From Zoogloeaceae bacterium (lineage in GTDB: Bacteria; Pseudomonadota; Gammaproteobacteria; Burkholderiales; Rhodocyclaceae), in assembly GCA_024235595.1 (NCBI GenBank), contig JACKMC010000008.1:1-64000 (forward strand): a stretch of 64,000 nucleotides of DNA, in the 5' to 3' direction. Both the position numbers and the translations under genes were made by a program. The notes below the pieces were generated by a model. It was not told where the DNA came from and did not search any database. It saw nothing but the letters and a program-made list of their open reading frames with translations. Each line of letters starts with the position of its first letter. The stretch's first letter is position 1. This document shows, piece by piece, positions 36,185-43,996 of the stretch.

Positions 36185-36405
36185 ATCTGTCTCCTCCTCG
36201 GGGTAAACCCTGGTGCCCTGAGTCCGCATCTTCGCCGCCGTCGCCGCCTATCGACGCAAATGCCGACCCGGCTCGCCCGGGTGTCCCCGTTTGTGGGTGG
36301 GGTGGAACGGGACAACCCGGATTGAGTCGTCCCGCCGGTAACTATAGTGTCTCTGTACAACTACGCCATCATGCATATGCATGGGGCCGGGACATCGGAG
36401 GAAAC

Positions 36406-37134
36406 ATGCACGCGCAGCAAGAAGTGCTACTCGAACTCCTGCAGGCGTCGCGCTGTGCGCCGCACGCCTATCGCGACGAAGCGCGGGCCTGGCTCGAGCG
36501 CGAGATCGGCTTCGATGGATCGGTGTGGGGGCATGGTCGGCGTGCCGCGGGGGGCAGCATCGAGATCGACGGCGCGGAGCTCAGAGGGCGTCCGACGGCC
36601 TTGCTCGAGGGGTTCGCCGAAGTGGCCGCGCTGGATCCGGTGAGCCGGCGCTTCGGCGCCACGCCGCGGCTGCTGCAGAACATCCAGGTCTCGCGCGACT
36701 ACCGCGAGCACGCGCTCAGGCCGGTCGAAGCCTACCTGTGCCGACACCATGTGGGGCAGCTGATGCTGTGCGGCGTCGATTGCGGGCCGACCGGGCAACT
36801 CGCCTGGCTGACCCTCTATCGCGAAGAGAAAACGCGCCCGTTCAGCGAGAGAGAGGCCGGCCTGGCGGCCTTTGCGCTGCCGTTCGTGCTGCTGGCCTCG
36901 CCGCAGCTGACGATCCCGGGCGAGGGCGGCTCCAGGGAGGAGAGTGCCTGCCTGACTGCACGGGAACACGAGGTGGCGCAGGCCTATGCGGGCGGTGGCG
37001 ACTACAAGTCGGTGGCACGGGCACTCGCACTCTCGCCCGCAACGGTGCGAAGCCATCTGTTGTCGATCTTCCGCAAGCTCTCGGTTCACAACAAGATCGA
37101 GCTGCGCCGCCGATTGCTCGGTGAACGCAGCTAG
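36406..37134 (+). CDS. LuxR-type transcriptional regulator
   Basis: From ATG 36406, after GGAGGAAAC, the protein has 242 residues. The first two thirds look like a small-ligand or GAF-like sensor region that I cannot name. The C-terminus is a LuxR/NarL helix-turn-helix (LTAREHEVAQAYAGGGDYKS, then LALSPATVRSHLLSIFRKLS). There is no receiver domain. It is divergent from the 3HB-oligomer hydrolase gene with a 221-base gap, so regulation of that gene is a reasonable guess. Confidence 0.85.
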   Translation: MHAQQEVLLELLQASRCAPHAYRDEARAWLEREIGFDGSVWGHGRRAAGGSIEIDGAELRGRPTALLEGFAEVAALDPVSRRFGATPRLLQNIQVSRDYREHALRPVEAYLCRHHVGQLMLCGVDCGPTGQLAWLTLYREEKTRPFSEREAGLAAFALPFVLLASPQLTIPGEGGSREESACLTAREHEVAQAYAGGGDYKSVARALALSPATVRSHLLSIFRKLSVHNKIELRRRLLGERS

Positions 37135-37450
37135 GCTGATGCTCATTTCCGTGCGGCGCCCGAATGCGACCCGGTCTCGCGACGGTGCCCAAGCGCGATA
37201 TCGCTTCAGGCGCAGGCGCTGAGCGCGAGAGCGGCCGAAGCTGCCCTCGCGCGCCATCCCGTCTTGCCATGATCGCGCGCCTTCGGAAGACGCGCAGGCG
37301 GACGGCTCTGGACTGGCAGCAAGCCCTTGCCGGCCTCACGGCACCGATGGCGGGAACGATCTGCATTATGCTCTTGGCTGCAGCCTTGCGCTGGCGTACG
37401 TTTTGGTTTTCGCTCGGCGGCTTGCGGAACAGAATTGAACCGGACCCCGC
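37135..37450. other. Intergenic stretch, nothing recognised
   Basis: The 316 bases between the LuxR-type gene and the diguanylate cyclase gene hold no gene. The promoter of the cyclase gene should lie here but I cannot define its boxes. Confidence 0.4.
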
Positions 37451-39145
37451 ATGAATCTCAAGCCCAGAATCCTCATCCTGACCGCCTCACTGGTGTTGGT
37501 TTCGGCCATCGGCGGGTGGGGCATGGTGCGCGAACTCGGCGAGAGAATCATCGAGGAGTGGGCGCTGCGTCACGCCGAGAAGCAGGTGCTTTACGACAAG
37601 GCGCGCACCCTGCAGCCGATCCTGCGCGAGATTGCGCTCTCCCGACAACTTGCCAATTCACAACAGATCCGCGAGTGGAGCCGCAAACCCGACGATCCAG
37701 TGCTGACTCGCCGCGCGATTGCGGAGATGGAGGCCTTCCGGCTCAACTTTTCGGATCGCAACTTCTTCGTCGCCCTGCTGGGCAACGGCCGTTACTATTA
37801 CAACAACGCCGCGAACGAATACGCGGGACGGCAGCACCGCTACACCCTGGATCCGGCGAAGCCGGAGGACCGCTGGTTCTATGACATCGTCAAGCAGCGG
37901 CGCGAGATGCACATCAACGTCAACCCGGATGCGAATCTCGGGGTCACCAAGCTGTGGATCGATGTGCTGCTGCGAGACGGCGAAGACATCGTCGGCGTGG
38001 CCGGAACCGGCCTGGATCTTACCCGCTTCATTCGTGACGTGGTCGACAACGGCCAGCCCGGGATTACCAGCCTGTTCGTCGACCACGGCGGGGCGATCCA
38101 GGCCTATCGCGACCAGCGCATGATCGATTTCGCGAGCATCACGAAGCGCTCGGCTCACCACAATTCGCTCGATCTTCTGCTCGACCGCGGCGTCGATCGC
38201 GTTGCGCTTCACACCGCCATGAAGGAACTCGAGGCTCTCGACACGACCGTGGTGAGTCGTTTTGTCGAGGTGAGCGGCAAGCGCTACCTGGCGGGTGTCG
38301 CCTACCTGCCGGAGATCGACTGGTACGAGATTACCCTGCTCGATCTCGACACCCTGCTGCCGATCAGCAGCTTCACAGGGATCCTCGTCGTATATGGGCT
38401 GACCCTGCTGGCGGCACTGGTGCTCTTCAATCTTGCGATCAGCCGCTTCGTTCTGGATCCACTCGCCGAACTCGAAACCGCTGTCAGCAGGGTCCAGTTG
38501 GGAGAGTTTCCGCCCGAGTCGCTGTCGTCCGGCCGCACCGACGAGATCGGCCGCCTGATGGAGCATTTCAGGCGCATGGCGCGGAGCATGCTCAATGCCA
38601 AGCTCGAACTCGAGAGCAAGGTACGCGAACGTACCGAGGCCCTCGATCGCCTCACCAAGATCGATCCGCTTACCGAATTGCTGAACCGGCGCGGCATGGC
38701 CGAGCGGATCGAGGCGGAGATCAGCCGGGTCGGGCGCGAGGGCCGCTGTTTCGGCATCCTGTGGCTGGACCTCGACGACTTCAAGGAGATCAACGACCGG
38801 CACGGCCATGCGCTCGGCGACGAGGCGCTGAGCACGATTGCCCGCATCATCCTGTCGGTGATCCGCCCTTACGACAGCGCTGCGCGCTGGGGCGGCGACG
38901 AATTTCTCGTGTTGCTGCAGGATTGCGACGAAGCGATGCTGAGCGGCCTCGGCGAGAGAATCCGTGCCGCGATCGCCGCATGCACCACGCTGCGGACCCC
39001 GAACGGAACCGTGTTGCCGCTGGGTGCGAGCATCGGCGCCGCACTGTCGGACGGCACAAGGGGGATCGAGATGGTGTTGCACGATGCGGACCAGGCGCTC
39101 TATCGCGCGAAGAATGCGGGGCGTAACCGCGTGGTGCGGGCCTAG
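37451..39145 (+). CDS. Membrane diguanylate cyclase with Cache-type sensor and HAMP
   Basis: This enzyme makes the second messenger cyclic di-GMP from two GTP. The 564-residue protein has a membrane helix at about 7-27, a large periplasmic Cache-like domain (residues about 30-300, FYDIVKQRREMHINVNPDAN inside) and a second helix at about 310-332. A HAMP segment and a coiled linker follow, then a GGDEF domain. The active site reads WGGDEF, and the inhibitory I-site RPYD lies five residues before it, so product feedback is expected. It is convergent with a second GGDEF gene. Confidence 0.92.
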   Translation: MNLKPRILILTASLVLVSAIGGWGMVRELGERIIEEWALRHAEKQVLYDKARTLQPILREIALSRQLANSQQIREWSRKPDDPVLTRRAIAEMEAFRLNFSDRNFFVALLGNGRYYYNNAANEYAGRQHRYTLDPAKPEDRWFYDIVKQRREMHINVNPDANLGVTKLWIDVLLRDGEDIVGVAGTGLDLTRFIRDVVDNGQPGITSLFVDHGGAIQAYRDQRMIDFASITKRSAHHNSLDLLLDRGVDRVALHTAMKELEALDTTVVSRFVEVSGKRYLAGVAYLPEIDWYEITLLDLDTLLPISSFTGILVVYGLTLLAALVLFNLAISRFVLDPLAELETAVSRVQLGEFPPESLSSGRTDEIGRLMEHFRRMARSMLNAKLELESKVRERTEALDRLTKIDPLTELLNRRGMAERIEAEISRVGREGRCFGILWLDLDDFKEINDRHGHALGDEALSTIARIILSVIRPYDSAARWGGDEFLVLLQDCDEAMLSGLGERIRAAIAACTTLRTPNGTVLPLGASIGAALSDGTRGIEMVLHDADQALYRAKNAGRNRVVRA

Positions 39146-39244
39146 CCTGCCTTCCCGATGCTGCCACGGCGGCGCCTCGGAACCCTCGCCGGGCGGCGGC
39201 GTGAGATCTGCGCACCAAGCTGTCAGCGGCTGGTTCTCGATCCT

Positions 39245-40441
39245 TCAGGCGCCCTGGGCGGGCAGCGTGCCCGGCGCCAGCGGTTCCCCGTCGGGCGCCG
39301 CGTCAACAGGCGAAGGAGGGGTGGGCTCGATGCTGATGCGGTTTCTGCCGCTGCGCTTGGCGTGGTACATCTGCGCGTCGGCGCGCGCAACGATGTCGGT
39401 CGCCCGCTCGGCAGCCGGGCCGGGAAATCGGCTGATTCCGATGCTCGCACCGAATGGCCTGGCGGTATTGTTGGCGAGCTGCGATATCGCCGCGATGATC
39501 TTGTGCGCGATCTGCCGGCAGTCGATCTCGGAGACCGCCCCGAGGATTACGGCGAATTCGTCTCCGCCAATCCTCGCCAGCGCGTCGGTGCTGCGCAGGC
39601 TGGCCTGGATGGTGCTTACCACGCGACACAGGAGCTCGTCGCCGGCCGCGTGGCCATGCAAGTCGTTTACCCGCTTGAAATCGTCGAGATCGATGAACAT
39701 CACGAAGCCCCGCTCGCCCTGCGCGATCTTCTTGTCGAGCAGCGTCGACAGCGCGCTGCGGTTCAGTGCGCCGGTGAGCGCGTCGCGCATCGCGGACGCT
39801 TCGAGTGCCGAGGCGCGTAGTTCCGCCGCGCGTCCGGAAGCGGCGATCGCTCCGGAAAGGCGCATCGCATAGAGCGGGAGCGCGATATTCCCGATCAGGA
39901 AGCCCACTGCCGCTGGCCAGTGCGCAAGCCAGAATTCCGATAGCGCCATCGCCGAGGCGAGCATCAGCGAGCTCACGACAATCGACACATGGGCATGGTG
40001 TCGTCCGAAGCGCAGCCCGTAACCTATCGTGGCGAAGGTGGGTGCCCAGATCACCAGCGAGAACACTTCGCCGCTCGCCGCAAGGCCCCAGGCCAGCAGA
40101 CCGTGGTCGAGCAGCATGGCCGCGAAGCGGCGCCGCTGGGGGCCGAAGCACTGCATCGCGACGGACCACATCCAGACGCATGCGAATGCCAGATATGCTG
40201 AGGCCGGAGCGAGTGCGGGCGAAACGAGCGCCTTGTGCCCGGCAAGCCAGAGAAGGGTGAGGCAGGTGAGATAGCTTGCTGCGCCAGCGAGCCGCACAAG
40301 GGCCTGGTGACCCTCCTCGCGGGGGTCAACATTCCGTGCGCGGGCAATGAGTGTCGTGCGCGCTCGCATGGCGATCCGTATCGCTGTTGATCGAATCCGG
40401 CAGAATATGCCAACCGCAATATCCGTTGGATTGACCTGCAT
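39245..40441 (-). CDS. Diguanylate cyclase with RpfC-like multi-helix membrane sensor
   Basis: The start at ATG 40441 has AGGAG seven bases upstream and gives 398 residues; ATG 40369 is an alternative. About five membrane helices come first. The segment RRFAAMLLDHGLLAW, then TIGYGLRFG, then ALPLYAMRLSGAI matches the sensor region of RpfC-type kinases, which respond to diffusible fatty-acid signals. A GGDEF domain follows with active site IGGDEF and I-site RSTD five residues before it. The likely product is cyclic di-GMP, controlled by a membrane signal. The tail is Pro/Ala-rich. Confidence 0.85.
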   Translation of the reverse strand: MQVNPTDIAVGIFCRIRSTAIRIAMRARTTLIARARNVDPREEGHQALVRLAGAASYLTCLTLLWLAGHKALVSPALAPASAYLAFACVWMWSVAMQCFGPQRRRFAAMLLDHGLLAWGLAASGEVFSLVIWAPTFATIGYGLRFGRHHAHVSIVVSSLMLASAMALSEFWLAHWPAAVGFLIGNIALPLYAMRLSGAIAASGRAAELRASALEASAMRDALTGALNRSALSTLLDKKIAQGERGFVMFIDLDDFKRVNDLHGHAAGDELLCRVVSTIQASLRSTDALARIGGDEFAVILGAVSEIDCRQIAHKIIAAISQLANNTARPFGASIGISRFPGPAAERATDIVARADAQMYHAKRSGRNRISIEPTPPSPVDAAPDGEPLAPGTLPAQGA

Positions 40442-40640
40442 CAAGGGCTCCTGGCGGGCGGTGCCCGATCCCGCACGCCTTGTGGGGCGCTTTTCAGCTT
40501 GCCGGGAACCGCAGTCGAGATCGATAGTCATTGGGCTTGCGCGGGCTGGCGGCTGCGCATCGATGACACCGGAACGCGCCGCATGCGTGGCCGCCGAATG
40601 CCTTCGCGCATGGCGCGTCCGGACGCGGAGGCAGAGCGAC

Positions 40641-42098
40641 GTGAGTGCACCGAAGGGATTGCTGCAGCGAGGACTTGCCTTCGTGGATATCGAAACCACC
40701 GGCGGTTCCTCGCAGCGCGAATCGATCACCGAGATCGGGATCGTCGAGCTGGACGAGTCAGGCGTTCGAGAATGGTCCAGCCTGGTGCGGCCGGAAATGC
40801 CCATTCCGGCCCACATCGAACGGCTTACGGGCATCTCGAACCGCATGATCGCCGATGCACCGCGCTTCGCCGACTTGGCGGACACGGTGTTCGACCGGCT
40901 CGAGGGGCGGGTGTTCATTGCCCACAATGCGCGCTTCGACCATGCTCATCTGCGCGCCGCGTTTCGACGCACCGGCATGGACATCCGACCGCGGGTGCTG
41001 TGCACCGTGAAGCTCTCACGGCGGCTGTATCCCGCCTGTCGAGGCCACAGCCTCGATGCGCTGATCGCGCGGCACGGCCTGCAGGTGCGCGATCGCCATC
41101 GTGCGCTGGGCGATGCGCAGGCGCTGCTGCAGTTCTGGATGATGCTCAACGAGCATTTCCCGTCGGGGCAGGTCGAGGAGGCCGTGCGCACGATCATCGG
41201 TCATCCGAGCCTGCCCTCGCAGCTCGATCAAGGCCAGCTCGAGGGCTTGCCTGACGGCCCTGGCGTGTATCTGTTCTACGGCGACACCGCCATGCCGCTC
41301 TATGTCGGCAAGAGCACCCGCCTTCGCAGCAGGGTGTTGTCGCATTTCTGCGCGGATCACCGCGGCGAGCGCGAGCTGAGCCTGAGTCAGCAGGTGAGGC
41401 GGATCGAGTGGCTGGAAACCTCGGGCGAACTGGGCGCACTGCTCAAGGAGGCCCAGTTGATCAAGCAACTTCAACCCAGCCACAACCGCCTGCTGAGGCG
41501 ACATCGCGACCTGTGCGCATGGCGGCTCGGCACGGACCTGCTCGGAGACCCACGGCTGGAGCTGGCGCAGGGTGAGATGCTGGATCCCGGCCAACAGGAC
41601 AACCTGTTCGGCATCTTCCGCAGTCGCCGCGAGGCCACCGCCAGGCTGCAGGCGCTGGCTCGCGAACATGGCTTGTGTCCACCGCTGCTCGGGCTCGGGC
41701 GGCCGGCCGGTGAGGGTCGGCGGTGTTTCGACTTTCAGCTCAAGCGCTGTGCCGGAGCTTGCGCCGGCGTGGAATCGTCCGCGGTGCACGGGCAGCGGTT
41801 GCGCCATGCGTTGAGCGCGCTCAAGCTGCAAAGCTGGCCCTTTCCCGGCCCGGTCGGCTTGCGCGAGGGTCGCAGTCTGCATGTGATCGATGGCTGGCGC
41901 TACCTTGGCAGTTGCGAGGACGAGGGCTCGCTCGAGCAACTGCTGCGATCGGCGCGACCAAGCTTCGATCTCGATATCTATCGGTTGCTGGTGAAGGCAG
42001 TGGGGCGATTCGAGGCAGTCGAGCTCGCGCCAGGCGACAGCGCTCGGCGGGAGATGGTTGCGACAGCGGCCGAGGTGGGCCGCCGGGAGCTGGCCTGA
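40641..42098 (+). CDS. DnaQ-like 3'-5' exonuclease fused to a UvrC/Cho-type GIY-YIG domain
   Basis: A GTG at 40641, with GGAGG nine bases upstream, gives 485 residues; an ATG at 40563 would add 26. The first ~175 residues form a DEDDh exonuclease: VDIETTG, AHNARFDHAHL and HRALGDAQALL carry the acidic and His residues. Next comes a GIY-YIG nuclease domain (GPGVYLFYGD, PLYVGKSTRLRSRV, EAQLIKQLQPSHN). A C-terminal region has a Cys motif (KRCAGACAG) as in Cho/UvrC. Such fusions are probably DNA-repair nucleases. The true function is untested. Confidence 0.85.
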   Translation: MSAPKGLLQRGLAFVDIETTGGSSQRESITEIGIVELDESGVREWSSLVRPEMPIPAHIERLTGISNRMIADAPRFADLADTVFDRLEGRVFIAHNARFDHAHLRAAFRRTGMDIRPRVLCTVKLSRRLYPACRGHSLDALIARHGLQVRDRHRALGDAQALLQFWMMLNEHFPSGQVEEAVRTIIGHPSLPSQLDQGQLEGLPDGPGVYLFYGDTAMPLYVGKSTRLRSRVLSHFCADHRGERELSLSQQVRRIEWLETSGELGALLKEAQLIKQLQPSHNRLLRRHRDLCAWRLGTDLLGDPRLELAQGEMLDPGQQDNLFGIFRSRREATARLQALAREHGLCPPLLGLGRPAGEGRRCFDFQLKRCAGACAGVESSAVHGQRLRHALSALKLQSWPFPGPVGLREGRSLHVIDGWRYLGSCEDEGSLEQLLRSARPSFDLDIYRLLVKAVGRFEAVELAPGDSARREMVATAAEVGRRELA

Positions 42099-42213
42099 GG
42101 CGGCTTGCGGCGGGAAGCCAATCCGTCGATCGGGCGGTGCGGGTCATGCGAATGACTTGTTGCAAAGCACAATCGCACGGCACAATTCGCTCATTGATCC
42201 AGGGTCCGAAGCA

Positions 42214-43389
42214 ATGCGAAACAGCTCCCACCACGAATCGGGTCTCCTGCGCTGGCTCGGCACGTCGTTGAGACGCCTCGCCGGGTTGCTGCGCGGCAGG
42301 CCCGCCGCGCATGCGGTGCCCGGGCAGGTGTCCGTTCCGGCAGGCAGCGAACAGCCCGGGCCGGAGAGTGCACCAGCCGCCGAGATCGGCGGCCCTGGCA
42401 CGACCGCAGTCGATGCCCTCGCGCCACGGGCCGACCCGCGAACCGTGCCGCCAGCGGCCGCCCCGGATATTGCGGAACCCGAAGCCCGGACCGAAACCCA
42501 GCCCGAAGCCCGGACCGAAGCCCAGCCCGAAACCCAGCCCGAAACCCAGCCCGAAACCCAGCCGGGATTGCCGCCTGAAGCCGAGGCCGAGGCGGACCTC
42601 GAACGCGAAGCCGAACGGGAGCCGGCGCCGGAGGCCGCACCCGAGAGCGCGGTGCTCACGGTGCCGGATCCCGAAGTCGAACTTCTGCTCGGCAAGATTG
42701 CCGAGGTCGAGGGCATGCTCGCCGACCTCACGGCCCGTCAGGCCGAAATGCAACAGCTCGTACATGACTTCCAGGTGGCGCAGTACCGTGTGCTTGGCGA
42801 TTCGCTGGCCGAGCTGCTGAGCCTGCGGCACGAGTACGCCAGGGCACTGGCGGCCAGCTCAGGGCTCGAGGGCGATGCCGAAAAGGCGCGCCGTGCGGCC
42901 GAACAGCGCGAAGCTTTCTCCGAGACGCTCGACGAGGCCGCCCAGGCGCGTCCGGAGCTCGACACCGACAGTCGCGGCGAACTCAAGAGGCTGTATCGTT
43001 CGATCGCCATGCGCTGCCACCCCGACCGGGTCGCCGAGACCGACAAGGCGGCCGCCCATGAACGCTTTCAACGCGCCCAGAGGGCGTATCGCGACCGTGA
43101 CACGGGTGCCTTGCACGCCTTGCTGCGCGAACTCGACGCCCAATTGACGGCCACCCCGGGCGCAGCCCATGCCGCCGCGCCGGGCGCAGCGGCGCTCAAA
43201 CGTACCCTGTCGGCCATGCGTGGCTCTGCGGCCGACTTGATCCTCGCGATCCAGACCCTGCAACTGGACGACGACTACCGCCGCGCGCAGCGCCGCGACG
43301 AATGGGACGAATATTTCGAGAGTGCGCGGTCGGGGTTCGAGATCGAGTGCGAGGCCTTGCGGCGGGCGATCGAGGCCTTGCAGGCCTGA
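42214..43389 (+). CDS. J-domain protein with repeat-rich N-terminal region
   Basis: From ATG 42214 the protein has 391 residues. The N-terminal ~145 residues are Pro/Glu/Ala-rich and include a run of four-residue repeats (PETQ and PEAR types). A coiled-coil-like helical part follows. A J-domain-like segment then has the HPD tripeptide in LKRLYRSIAMRCHPDRVAET, and more helices follow. It may recruit an Hsp70 to a specific partner. It has no signal peptide. The gene stands alone between the exonuclease fusion and a pseudogene. Confidence 0.75.
   Translation: MRNSSHHESGLLRWLGTSLRRLAGLLRGRPAAHAVPGQVSVPAGSEQPGPESAPAAEIGGPGTTAVDALAPRADPRTVPPAAAPDIAEPEARTETQPEARTEAQPETQPETQPETQPGLPPEAEAEADLEREAEREPAPEAAPESAVLTVPDPEVELLLGKIAEVEGMLADLTARQAEMQQLVHDFQVAQYRVLGDSLAELLSLRHEYARALAASSGLEGDAEKARRAAEQREAFSETLDEAAQARPELDTDSRGELKRLYRSIAMRCHPDRVAETDKAAAHERFQRAQRAYRDRDTGALHALLRELDAQLTATPGAAHAAAPGAAALKRTLSAMRGSAADLILAIQTLQLDDDYRRAQRRDEWDEYFESARSGFEIECEALRRAIEALQA
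42478..42561 (+). repeat. Seven in-frame 12-bp tandem repeats
   Basis: Seven consecutive 12-base units (consensus CCCGAAACCCAG, the last three identical) encode alternating PEAR, TETQ, TEAQ and PETQ tetrapeptides in the J-domain protein gene. Such repeats can gain or lose units by replication slippage without shifting the frame. Confidence 0.9.
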
Positions 43390-43441
43390 CGGCGCCGCGT
43401 TCGCCGAGCGGGCGCAGCGCTGCGGTTTGCAGGATCGTTTC

Positions 43442-43838
43442 CGCTTGTCGAAGGGTTCGTCGCAGCGGGCCACGAAATCCTTTGAGGCGAGCGGCAGGGG
43501 GCAGGCACGGCAGGCGCTGGGGTCGGGGCCTGCGGGCATCTTGCCGTCGGCACCGCGTCTCATGGTATCTCCATCACCGGGGCGGTGCCGTCCGGGAACC
43601 GCAGGCCGCGTTAGGCGGTGTGCGCGACCGGGTTGAGGTAGATCTCGCGGATCTTGCCGACTTCGGCCTTGTGGGTGTTTGCGAGGAATCCCGGCCAGCT
43701 GCGATAGGTCCCGGGCAGGGGCAGGGACCCACCGCTCATGGCCTTTGCCATGGAGCGCTCGGTGCCCATCGATGCACAGCCCGCCACACCCGCGGCAAGG
43801 GCCCAGATTTCCGCGGCGACCATGGCCGCAGATTGCAT
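43442..43838 (-). pseudogene. Cytochrome P460-family pseudogene
   Basis: On the minus strand from ATG 43838 the frame encodes an export or lipoprotein-like start (LAAGVAGCAS) and then GTYRSWPGFLANTHKAEVGK and IREIYLNPVAHTA before a stop at 43611. In the next frame the match continues with RGLRFPDGTAPVMEI. It ends with GADGKMPAGPDPSACRACPL and ASKDFVARCDEPF. These are the blocks of cytochrome P460-type haem proteins. The middle is deleted, a frameshift is present and the haem motif CxxCH reads CRACP. The gene is therefore dead by several lesions. P460-type proteins oxidise hydroxylamine or related molecules. Confidence 0.72.
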
Positions 43839-43996
43839 CTTGTCGATGAGCGCTCTCCTCGAGGCCGGGGGTCTCCGGCTGGATACCCTCGGGCTCCGAG
43901 CGAAACGGCGAAATGGAGGCGAGAGGCGATGCCTGGGGACGGGCGATGCGCAGGCCGACGGCTGGGCTGGTCTGCATGGGCGCATGGGCGCCGATT

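Noticed and set aside
42859..43977. A 372-codon minus-strand frame covering the J-domain gene end
   Set aside because: Only its middle part is homologous to anything, namely the second half of the cytochrome P460 remnant; the rest is antisense to the J-domain gene.
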